Shown here: in pieces, positions 1 to 5,884 of the stretch
How the letters are laid out: the number at the start of each line of letters is the position of its first letter
How positions within the stretch are numbered: position 1 is the first letter of the stretch
Source of the DNA: Parabacteroides sp.
GTDB taxonomy: Bacteria; Bacteroidota; Bacteroidia; Bacteroidales; Tannerellaceae
Direction: 5' to 3'
NCBI GenBank assembly: GCA_019411205.1
Contig: DXRF01000147.1
Location: 1 to 7,583 of the forward strand
DNA: 7,583 nucleotides
Notes under the pieces: model-generated
The model's database searches: none
The model's input: only the letters and a program-made list of their open reading frames with translations
Told to the model about the DNA's origin: nothing
Position numbers and translations under genes: made by a program

Positions 1-24
1 CCAAGTTTATTTAATTTTTAATTC

Positions 25-43
25 GTCCCAATTTTAATGGGAC
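25..43 (+). terminator. Short stem-loop upstream of the GH3 gene
   Basis: The arms GTCCCA and TGGGAC form a perfect 6-bp stem around a 7-nt A/T loop. It may terminate a gene lying left of the window, but there is no T tract after it. It is followed by a threefold ATAAATC-like repeat (about 51-71), an AT-rich spacer. No TAnnTTTG box is visible in positions 1-83, so the GH3 promoter may lie further upstream or be non-canonical. Confidence 0.3.
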
Positions 44-83
44 ACTAATGATAAATCATAAATCATAAATTTCAATTCTTTCG

Positions 84-3065
84 ATGAAGAAAATATATAT
101 CTTTTTATTTGTTTGTGTTGCCGTTTTTTCAGCAGTCGCACAGACGACACCGAACCTTTACCGGGCAGTGGACAAGGAGAAAATGAATCACTGGGTGGAC
201 TCCGTCTTCGATGCGATGAGCTACGACGAGCGTATCGGGCAACTCTTTATGGTCATCGCCAACCCGAAATCCGACACCCGCAATATGCAACGCCTGATGC
301 GTTATGTCAACGAGATAAAGATCGGCGGCATCCTTTTCCATAAAGGTGATCCTGTTACACAGGCCGAAGTGACGAACCGTTTGCAAAAGGCATCCCGTGT
401 CCCGATGCTCGTGTCGCTGGATGGCGAATGGGGACTTTCCATGCGTCTCTCCGGTACGACCCGTTTCCCGAAGAATATGATGTTGGGGGCTATCGAAGAT
501 AACAGCCTGATAACCGAATATGGCAAGGAAGTTGCCCGCCAGTGCAAAGAGATGGGAATCCATATCAATTTTGCCCCCGATATGGATGTGAACAGCAATA
601 CCGACAACCCGGTGATCGGTCTCCGCTCTTTCGGTGAGAATCCTGAGGCAGTGGCCGACAAGGGGCTGGCGTATGCCCGCGGATTGGAAGGACAGGGTAT
701 CCTGTCTGTCTCCAAACATTTCCCCGGACATGGCGATACCTCCGAGGATTCCCATTATACGCTGCCTGCCGTCCATCGGGACCGGGCACGCCTGGACAGT
801 GTGGAACTGTTGCCTTTCAAGCGTTATATCTATGACGGTTATGCCGGCGTGATGACTGGACATCTTTATGTCCCGGCGTTGGACAAGGCGCGCAATAGGC
901 CGGTATCTATGTCTCGTGCCGTCGTCACCGACTTGCTGCAAAAAGAACTCGGATTCCGAGGGCTGTGCTTTACTGACGCTTTGGCTATGAAAGGCGCTAC
1001 TACCCGTAAATCCGATAATCCTTCCGTAAAAGCGCTACTGGCGGGCAATGACATCCTTTTGGCTCCGGTGGCTCCGATTAATGACTTTGCAGCCGTGAAA
1101 GAAGCCTTGGAAGATGGAATTTTGAATAGGGAAGAGATAGAAGCGAAGATCATCAAGATCCTTCAATATAAATATATTGCAGGACTGCACGACTATCGCC
1201 CGGTCGAGACGAAGGGATTGTCCGAACGGCTGAACTCTCCCCATGCTGCGTGGTTGGCGGCCAAGTTGAATGAAGAAGCGATCACCCTGCTGAAGAACGA
1301 AGATGACATCATCCCGTTGAAGCAGTTGAATAAGAAAAGGATTGCCGCCCTGTCTATCGGTGACGGGGTAGGGAACGAATTTCAGAAGATGCTGGGACGC
1401 TACGACTCGATTGCTTGTTTCAGCATCAGCCGGAATGCGACGGCGGCTCAGGTGCAGAGCGTATATAAGAAACTGGAGAAATATGATGTGATCATTTGCG
1501 GCGTACATACGGTCCGTATTCCGGAAAGCCTGGCGCTGCGCGGGTTGGCAGCAAAGAAAGAACTGATCTATGCCTTTTTCACCTTGCCTTATTTTTGTAA
1601 AGAATATAAACCTTCCATCTTGAAAGCCAAAGCGGTCATAATGGCTTACGAGGGCACGCCGCTTGCTCAGAAATATGCCGCGCAAGCCATCTTCGGCGGT
1701 ATTGCGGTTAAAGGGAAGCTGCCGGTTTCCATTCCTACCCTGTACACGGCTGGGACGGGCGTGTTTACCGAAAAGACACGTCTCGGTTATCACGAACCGG
1801 AAGAAGTGGGGGCAAGCCCCGAACGTTTGGACGTGATCGCCTCTATCGTGGAAGATGGCTTGGAACAGAAGGCTTTTCCCGGTTGCCAGGTGCTCGTTGC
1901 CAAAGATGGCATGATTATTTATGACAAATCGTTCGGCTATTTCGACTACGATAAGAAACAAGCTGTTGATGAAAACTCTGTCTATGACCTTGCTTCTTCC
2001 TCCAAAGCTGCGGGGACCTTGCTGGCCGTAATGAAAGCTTATGATGACAAGAAGTTCACGCTGAACAATAAGATCTCCGATTTTATACCCGAACTGAGAG
2101 ACTCGGATAAGAAGAACCTGGTTATCAAAGATCTTCTCTACCATCAGTCCGGCCTGACACCGACGATCAATTTCTACCTGAATGCGATCGACAAGGACAG
2201 CTATGAAGGCAGCCTGTACAGCAATGTAAAGAACCAGGCGCATCCGGTCCGTTTCGATGCGCGGACGTATGTGCGCAACGATTTCTCTTTTCTGCCCGGT
2301 TTGGTTTCCTTTGACAGGAAACCGGGCTTTACGACTGAAGTGGCCCGTAACATGTATCTGCACGACTCTTTTAAAGACACCATTATTCAGGAGATCAAAG
2401 ATTCACGCCTCGGTGTACGCGGCAGGTACAAATACAGCTGCATCAATTTCATCTTGTTGAAGATGATGGTGGAGAAGCAGTTGCAGCAACCGATGGATCG
2501 TCTGCTGCACGATGCGTTTTTCAGCCGGCTCGGAGCTTGGCATACGACCTATAATCCGTTGCACATCCTCGATACGTTGCAGATCGTCCCGACCGAGTAC
2601 GACGGTTTCATCCGCCGCCAACTACTGCGTGGCTATGTGCACGACGAGGCTGCCGCTTTTCAGGGTGGTGTTTCGGGCAATGCCGGACTTTTCTCCAACG
2701 CGGGCGACCTGGCGAAAGTGTTGCAACTCTATCTGAATCAGGGGCACTACGGAGGTGAAGAGTATTTGTCCAAAGAGACCGGTCGCCTCTTTACTCAAAG
2801 CAAAAGCCCGACCTGCCGCCGTGGCTTGGGCTTCGACAAACCGGTAGCCGGCGGGGGTAAAGCGTCCCCCTGTGGTAGCCTGGCTCCCGCCTCTGTCTAT
2901 GGGCATACCGGTTTTACCGGTACTTGTTTCTGGGTGGACCCGGATAACAACTTGTTGTACATCTTCCTGTCCAATCGTGTGAACCCGACGCGGGCTAACA
3001 ACAAGCTCAGTTCGCTGGAGATTCGTACACGCATCCAAGACGTAATCTATAAAGCGATCAAATAA
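84..3065 (+). CDS. Secreted GH3 (NagZ-type) beta-N-acetylglucosaminidase fused to a beta-lactamase-like serine hydrolase
   Basis: This 993-residue protein begins with a Sec signal peptide (residues 1-20, KK then a hydrophobic core, likely cut after AVA). There is no lipobox, so periplasmic or secreted location is likely. Residues about 40-365 are a GH3 catalytic domain. They carry the NagZ signature KHFPGHGDT (211-219) followed by D222-S223-H224, the usual acid/base loop, and the probable nucleophile D298 in FTDALAMKG. Residues about 395-560 resemble the GH3 C-terminal domain (TLLKNEDDIIPL). Residues about 575-993 are a beta-lactamase/transpeptidase-like fold with SxxK at S638-K641, a YSC triad at 784-786 where YxN or YxD is usual, and HTG at 941-943. 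Known NagZ enzymes remove GlcNAc from muropeptides or chitooligosaccharides; the second domain could be an esterase or peptidase. The fusion length of about 1000 residues is familiar in Bacteroidota. The start is chosen by the signal peptide. The exact substrate and the activity of the second domain are inferred. Confidence 0.92.
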   Translation: MKKIYIFLFVCVAVFSAVAQTTPNLYRAVDKEKMNHWVDSVFDAMSYDERIGQLFMVIANPKSDTRNMQRLMRYVNEIKIGGILFHKGDPVTQAEVTNRLQKASRVPMLVSLDGEWGLSMRLSGTTRFPKNMMLGAIEDNSLITEYGKEVARQCKEMGIHINFAPDMDVNSNTDNPVIGLRSFGENPEAVADKGLAYARGLEGQGILSVSKHFPGHGDTSEDSHYTLPAVHRDRARLDSVELLPFKRYIYDGYAGVMTGHLYVPALDKARNRPVSMSRAVVTDLLQKELGFRGLCFTDALAMKGATTRKSDNPSVKALLAGNDILLAPVAPINDFAAVKEALEDGILNREEIEAKIIKILQYKYIAGLHDYRPVETKGLSERLNSPHAAWLAAKLNEEAITLLKNEDDIIPLKQLNKKRIAALSIGDGVGNEFQKMLGRYDSIACFSISRNATAAQVQSVYKKLEKYDVIICGVHTVRIPESLALRGLAAKKELIYAFFTLPYFCKEYKPSILKAKAVIMAYEGTPLAQKYAAQAIFGGIAVKGKLPVSIPTLYTAGTGVFTEKTRLGYHEPEEVGASPERLDVIASIVEDGLEQKAFPGCQVLVAKDGMIIYDKSFGYFDYDKKQAVDENSVYDLASSSKAAGTLLAVMKAYDDKKFTLNNKISDFIPELRDSDKKNLVIKDLLYHQSGLTPTINFYLNAIDKDSYEGSLYSNVKNQAHPVRFDARTYVRNDFSFLPGLVSFDRKPGFTTEVARNMYLHDSFKDTIIQEIKDSRLGVRGRYKYSCINFILLKMMVEKQLQQPMDRLLHDAFFSRLGAWHTTYNPLHILDTLQIVPTEYDGFIRRQLLRGYVHDEAAAFQGGVSGNAGLFSNAGDLAKVLQLYLNQGHYGGEEYLSKETGRLFTQSKSPTCRRGLGFDKPVAGGGKASPCGSLAPASVYGHTGFTGTCFWVDPDNNLLYIFLSNRVNPTRANNKLSSLEIRTRIQDVIYKAIK

Positions 3066-3096
3066 ATCATAATTCATAATCATAATTTCCCAAAAG

Positions 3097-4128
3097 ATGC
3101 TATTCGGACACGGTGACGATCATTATAATTCACAGAAAGAGGTAAAGATAAATTTCAGTTCAAATGTCTGGCATGGAGCGGATCTCCGCACACTCAGGGA
3201 ATACTTGAACAGGCAGTTTTATGAACTCACGCGTTATCCGGAACCGGATGCTTCTTCCCTGAAAAGGCTGCTTGCCCGCTGCTACGAGGTGGAGGAGGAG
3301 AATATAGTGGTAACGAACGGTTCCATCACAGCTTTCTATCTGCTGGCACAAACCTGGAAAGGAGCAAAGTCGGTTATTGCCGTTCCCTCTTTTGCGGAGT
3401 ATGAAGATGCTTGCCGTTTGCACGGACATGAAATCAGTTTCTTTCCGACTTCGTGCGACTTGTCCGGCCTTTCGCTGGAAGGACAGGACTTTTGCTGGGT
3501 CTGTAACCCGAACAATCCGGACGGCAAACTGATTCGCCGGGAGGAACTGCTGGCATTGATCGAGGCGAACCGGCAGACCGTCTTTATCATCGACCAGGCA
3601 TATATGGCTTTTACGACGGAGGAGTTGCTGATGCCCTCGGATGTCCGCAACCACCCGAACCTGATCTTGGTCCAATCGATCTCGAAAGCGCATAATATAC
3701 CGGGACTCCGTATCGGTTACCTGATCGCTTCTCCGGATAAGGTCGAGCAGATAAACCGGTACATCATTCCCTGGTCTGTCAATGCAATCGCTGTGGAAGC
3801 CGGTAAATACATCTTGACGCATCCGGAGCAATATATCCTGCCCATCCGTGAATGGCAACGCGAGACTGCCAGCCTGATCGACCGGCTGAATGAACTGGGT
3901 GACTTGGAAGCATTACCGACATCCGTAACTTTCTTCCTGGTCCGCCTGAAAAAAGGGACGGCTGCTGGGTTGAAACAGTATCTGTGGGATCGTCATGGCC
4001 TGCTGATCCGCGACGCCTCCAATTTCCGCAGCCTGGATGAAACCTATATCCGTATATCGGCACAGACAGCAGCCGAGAACCAAGTACTCGTTGATGCGGT
4101 ACGGGAATGGCTGTCCATCTTGCCTTGA
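3097..4128 (+). CDS. cobD: PLP-dependent fold-type I enzyme, CobD-like (threonine-phosphate decarboxylase) / HisC-like
   Basis: The 343-residue protein is a class I/II aminotransferase-fold enzyme. Visible PLP-site elements are CNPNNPDG (136-143), the pyridine-nitrogen aspartate D166 in FIIDQAY, the Schiff-base lysine K197 in SISK, R205 in GLRIGY, and the substrate-carboxylate arginine, probably R319 in YIRISA. The N-terminal GHGDD, the INFSSN segment, PWSVNA (225-230) and the C-terminal SLDETYIRI stretch resemble CobD, as I recall that family. CobD makes (R)-1-amino-2-propanol phosphate from L-threonine phosphate for the cobalamin nucleotide loop. HisC (histidinol-phosphate aminotransferase) is the main alternative. 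The gene starts 31 nt after the GH3 gene with no promoter box or terminator between, so co-transcription is likely. No other cobalamin genes are in view, so the symbol is tentative. Confidence 0.8.
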   Translation: MLFGHGDDHYNSQKEVKINFSSNVWHGADLRTLREYLNRQFYELTRYPEPDASSLKRLLARCYEVEEENIVVTNGSITAFYLLAQTWKGAKSVIAVPSFAEYEDACRLHGHEISFFPTSCDLSGLSLEGQDFCWVCNPNNPDGKLIRREELLALIEANRQTVFIIDQAYMAFTTEELLMPSDVRNHPNLILVQSISKAHNIPGLRIGYLIASPDKVEQINRYIIPWSVNAIAVEAGKYILTHPEQYILPIREWQRETASLIDRLNELGDLEALPTSVTFFLVRLKKGTAAGLKQYLWDRHGLLIRDASNFRSLDETYIRISAQTAAENQVLVDAVREWLSILP

Positions 4129-4202
4129 TAGCGGCTTGCCCTTCACCTTGATGTCGTTTCGAGGGATTGTTTCTCGTTCATGAAGATACCTGAAATATTT
4201 GT

Positions 4203-4285
4203 AAGTTGACAAGATTGGAAAAGTTAGCAGGTAGGAGGAACATTACCTTTGCGAAGTAAAAACAGAAGGAGAACATGCAACAACG
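4203..4285 (+). repeat. Copy 1 of a direct repeat: truncated duplicate of the araC promoter and start
   Basis: Positions 4211-4285 align with 4922-4995 at 63 of 75 columns (12 differences including one single-base gap). The match ends 11 nt into the coding sequence: this copy reads ATG CAA CAA CGG CTG TAA, encoding only MQQRL, whereas the other copy continues into a 285-residue gene. The three best-conserved blocks are the upstream AAGATTGGAAAAGTTA, the TACCTTTGCGAAGTAAAA segment and AGAACATGCAACAACG around the start. This is either a remnant of a lost paralogous araC gene or a promoter copied by rearrangement. Confidence 0.85.
4215..4251 (+). promoter_or_regulatory. Bacteroidota-type promoter, orphan copy
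   Basis: TACCTTTG at 4244-4251 is an exact match to the -7 consensus TAnnTTTG. TTGG at 4215-4218 is a possible weak -33 element, 29 nt upstream between first bases. Transcription would start near 4256 and run through a five-codon frame into the hairpin at 4346-4426, with no gene directly served. Confidence 0.55.
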
Positions 4286-4299
4286 GCTGTAAAATAGGT

Positions 4300-4345
4300 A
4301 AAACCGGTTGGTTTTTATTGCCCGGCACGGTACTTTAGTTGCCGG
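4300..4345 (+). repeat. Two small stem-loops ahead of the large hairpin
   Basis: The first has arms AAAACC (4300-4305) and GGTTTT (4310-4315) with a 4-nt loop, followed by TATTG. The second has arms CCGGCA (4322-4327) and TGCCGG (4340-4345) with a 12-nt loop, directly abutting the large hairpin at 4346. Together they give any transcript from the 4244 promoter three consecutive stems. The first could act as a weak terminator. Confidence 0.4.
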
Positions 4346-4426
4346 ACACCCCCATGTTGCCACCCTAAACACCCGGATGTACCGGCCCTCTACATCCGGG
4401 TGTTTAGGATGGCAACATGGGGGTGT
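4346..4426. repeat. Large near-perfect inverted repeat (36-bp stem, 9-nt loop)
   Basis: The left arm at 4346-4381 and the right arm at 4391-4426 pair at 35 of 36 positions, the exception being C4363 opposite A4409. The loop is CCGGCCCTC (4382-4390). The left arm starts ACACCCCCATGTTGCC. No T tract follows, so it is not a textbook intrinsic terminator, though such a stem could still stop or protect transcripts. It could also be a miniature palindromic element present elsewhere in the genome. It has no coding content, although each arm read outward opens a short frame starting MFRVATWGC or MFRMATWGC. Confidence 0.9.
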
Positions 4427-4621
4427 TTACGGAATTATGTGCTTGTCTTTGCTAAAAAAAGAGAGGGCTTTTGTGGAATGAGGAACCGTATTTTACCGAT
4501 TTACTACCTGTTATATTCGTTTTTACATTTGTTTATTCGATTATTTTATATGCTTTTTCAAAAGCGAAAGAAGTCAATGTGTTGATTTTCAATTGTATGA
4601 TAAAAACGACATGTCTCAGAA

Positions 4622-4727
4622 GTGATAGAGGAGTGATAGAGAAGTGATAGAGGAAAACGTCCTGTATCACTGCCTCTGACGCTTGAATATGAATAGCTAC
4701 AACCTTTGTTGTGATAGAGTGATAGAG
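4622..4727 (+). repeat. GTGATAGAG short repeats with a stem-loop
   Basis: GTGATAGAG occurs at 4622-4630, 4633-4641 and 4644-4652 with an 11-nt period, and again at 4711-4719 and 4719-4727, the last two sharing one base. The third copy (4644-4653) can pair with CCTGTATCAC at 4661-4670 across a 7-nt loop with one mismatch. A second small stem, ACAAC (4699-4703) with GTTGT (4708-4712), precedes the last pair. The repeats end one base before the radical SAM fragment starts. Function is unknown. Confidence 0.75.
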
Positions 4728-4728
4728 G

Positions 4729-4899
4729 ATTTCTTTGCTGAAGATCATGCTGATAAATTACTGCATGTTCGATTGCGCCTACTGCATCAATCGCCGCAGC
4801 AACGATATTCCCCGTGCCACATTGACGGTGACGGAACTGGTGAACCTCACGATCGAGTTTTACCACCGTAACTATATCGAAGGGCTTTTCCTGGGTTCC
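4729..4899 (+). pseudogene. Internal fragment of a UDG-linked radical SAM gene
   Basis: Translated from 4729, the sequence gives ISLLKIMLINYC, then MFDCAYCINRRSNDIP, and continues to YIEGLFLGS, about 57 codons. It matches codons 55-74 of the gene at 7360: 4729-4790 equals 7522-7583 except at T4754 versus C7547, a Thr63-to-Ile change. The CX3CX2C cluster motif is retained. There is no start region and no C-terminal half, so it cannot make the family enzyme. The right end is placed where the protein stops resembling the family as I remember it (the usual continuation after LFL is SSG), because the matching part of the intact gene lies outside the window. An in-frame ORF continues through the araC promoter to 5043. 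Confidence 0.85.
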
Positions 4900-4912
4900 C
4901 GGAAAATATGGA

Positions 4913-4995
4913 TAAGTCAGCAAGATTGGAAAAGTTATCAGGCGGAAAGGAGGGTACCTTTGCGAAGTAAAACAGAAAAAGAACATGCAACAACG
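4913..4995 (+). repeat. Copy 2 of the direct repeat (functional araC promoter and start)
   Basis: This is the downstream partner of 4203-4285, about 710 nt away in the same orientation. It carries the start codon of the intact AraC/GyrI gene. Differences between the copies cluster in the spacer between the -33 and -7 regions and just before the start codon. Confidence 0.85.
4926..4962 (+). promoter_or_regulatory. Promoter of the AraC/GyrI-like gene
   Basis: TACCTTTG at 4955-4962 matches the Bacteroides -7 consensus exactly. TTGG at 4926-4929 is a weak -33 candidate. The expected start near 4967 gives a leader of about 18 nt with an A-rich segment before ATG 4985 and no Shine-Dalgarno sequence, as is common in Bacteroidota. 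Confidence 0.6.
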
Positions 4996-5842
4996 AACAA
5001 CGACAAGAGAAGAGTATCTGAAACGGGTGAACCTGGTGATTGAGTATATCAATAATCATTTGGGAGATGATATAGACCTGAACCAACTGGCTGAAATGTC
5101 GCATTTGTCCCCGTACCATTTTCATCGGGTGATGAGTGCGTTTTTAGGAGAGCCGTTGGGAGCGTTCATCGTGCGGAAACGGATTGAGACTGCAGCTCAT
5201 CTGCTTCGCTACACGGATATATCTGTCGGGGATATCGCTTACCGTATCGGGTATGGTGCACCTTCTTCGTTGTCGAAGGCTTTCAGGCAGTTCTATTCTA
5301 TTTCACCTAACGAATATAGAAACAATAAAGAGTACACGATTATGAGACCAGAAAAGATATGGCCCGACTTGCAGTTGGAGGCTGAAATAAGGGAAATCCC
5401 TGTTCGTAATGTGATTTATATCCGTCTGACGGGTGATTATCGCCTGAATGATTATGGCGGAACTTGGATGCGGTTGTATGCGTTTGCCCACGAGCATAAC
5501 CTGCCGACCCAAGATCCTTGTCCGCTTTGCATCTACCACGACGATCCGAAGGTAACATCAGAAGATAAATTGCGTACGGATGTTTGCATGGTCATGCCTG
5601 AACCTGTTCTGCCGAAAGGCGAAGTTGGTGCCAAGCAGATTCCGACCGGTCGTTATGCATCCTTTATTTATAAGGGATCATATGAATATCTGCAAGCCGT
5701 TTACGATACGATCTATGCAAAGAAATTGCCGGAGATGGGCTGTACACTCCGTGACGAGCCGAGTTATGAACGCTATCTGAACGACCCACGCAATACGAAG
5801 CCTGAAAACCTGCTGACAGAAATCTGTATTCCGGTGGAGTGA
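4985..5842 (+). CDS. AraC-family regulator with C-terminal GyrI-like effector-binding domain
   Basis: The 285-residue protein has an N-terminal AraC/XylS DNA-binding domain (residues about 10-113). Its first helix-turn-helix lies near 32-52 (LNQLAEMSHLSPYHFHRVM) and its second near 80-102 (VGDIAYRIGY, then SLSKAFRQF), followed by SPNEYR. Residues about 125-285 form a GyrI-like/AraC effector-binding domain, starting after a short linker, with IYIRLTGDY and a Y-rich C-terminal half. This domain order is that of the Rob/SoxS-like, BmrR-type small-molecule-sensing regulators. Such proteins usually activate efflux or detoxification genes on binding a hydrophobic ligand; the ligand here is unknown. 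The start is supported by the promoter 22 nt upstream. The DUF6597-type AraC gene follows 42 nt downstream, so the two may partly share transcripts. Full length for the family. Confidence 0.92.
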   Translation: MQQRTTTREEYLKRVNLVIEYINNHLGDDIDLNQLAEMSHLSPYHFHRVMSAFLGEPLGAFIVRKRIETAAHLLRYTDISVGDIAYRIGYGAPSSLSKAFRQFYSISPNEYRNNKEYTIMRPEKIWPDLQLEAEIREIPVRNVIYIRLTGDYRLNDYGGTWMRLYAFAHEHNLPTQDPCPLCIYHDDPKVTSEDKLRTDVCMVMPEPVLPKGEVGAKQIPTGRYASFIYKGSYEYLQAVYDTIYAKKLPEMGCTLRDEPSYERYLNDPRNTKPENLLTEICIPVE

Positions 5843-5845
5843 TCC

Positions 5846-5880
5846 TTTGAAGCTGGTTTCAAACAATTTTGCTATATTTG
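5846..5880 (+). promoter_or_regulatory. Promoter of the second araC gene with an overlapping inverted repeat
   Basis: TATATTTG at 5873-5880 matches TAnnTTTG exactly, and TTTG at 5846-5849 fits the -33 element (27 nt between first bases). TTTGAA (5846-5851) and TTCAAA (5858-5863) are perfect inverted arms with a 6-nt spacer, so an operator may overlap the -33 box. The ATG at 5885 lies only 4 nt after the -7 box, so the mRNA is predicted to have little or no leader. Confidence 0.65.
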
Positions 5881-5884
5881 CTGT

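Larger units (their letters stand above)
4129..4984. other. Mosaic intergenic region without a convincing intact gene
   Basis: The 856 nt between the CobD-like gene and the AraC/GyrI gene are assembled from recognisable pieces. In order they are a duplicated araC promoter/start (4203-4285), two small stem-loops (4300-4315 and 4322-4345), a large hairpin (4346-4426), an AT-rich stretch with nothing I recognise (about 4427-4620), GTGATAGAG repeats (4622-4727), a radical SAM gene fragment (4729-4899) and the real araC promoter. Open frames at 4400-4585 (+) and 4178-4372 (-) begin inside the hairpin arms, show no family features, and are probably not genes. No transposase is present. Confidence 0.75.

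Noticed and set aside
129..941. 270-residue open frame on the - strand
   Set aside because: It is antisense to the GH3 catalytic domain, rich in His/Arg as expected of a shadow frame, and has no start signals.
1035..2363. 442-residue open frame on the - strand
   Set aside because: It lies wholly inside the GH3 fusion gene, shows no family motifs, and the + strand frame has clear catalytic signatures. It is a shadow caused by codon bias.
4141..4200. Coding remnant on the - strand after the CobD-like gene
   Set aside because: A short reading (HERETIPRNDIKVKGKPLS) looks protein-like but is too short and unrecognised to support a gene.
4400..4585. 61-residue + strand frame with a hydrophobic middle
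   Set aside because: It starts in the hairpin arm, its composition reflects AT-rich intergenic DNA, and no promoter box is suitably placed.
4622..4727. CRISPR-like array
   Set aside because: The units are 9-11 nt with no regular spacers of 25-40 nt and no cas genes nearby.
4203..4995. Insertion sequence or transposon with the direct repeats as target duplications
   Set aside because: The repeats are about 75-83 nt and 84 percent identical, too long and too diverged for a target duplication. No transposase or terminal inverted repeats are present.
4558..5052. 164-residue open frame on the - strand across the mosaic gap
   Set aside because: Its sequence is the reverse reading of the repeats, the radical SAM fragment and the araC promoter. 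It has no domain features.
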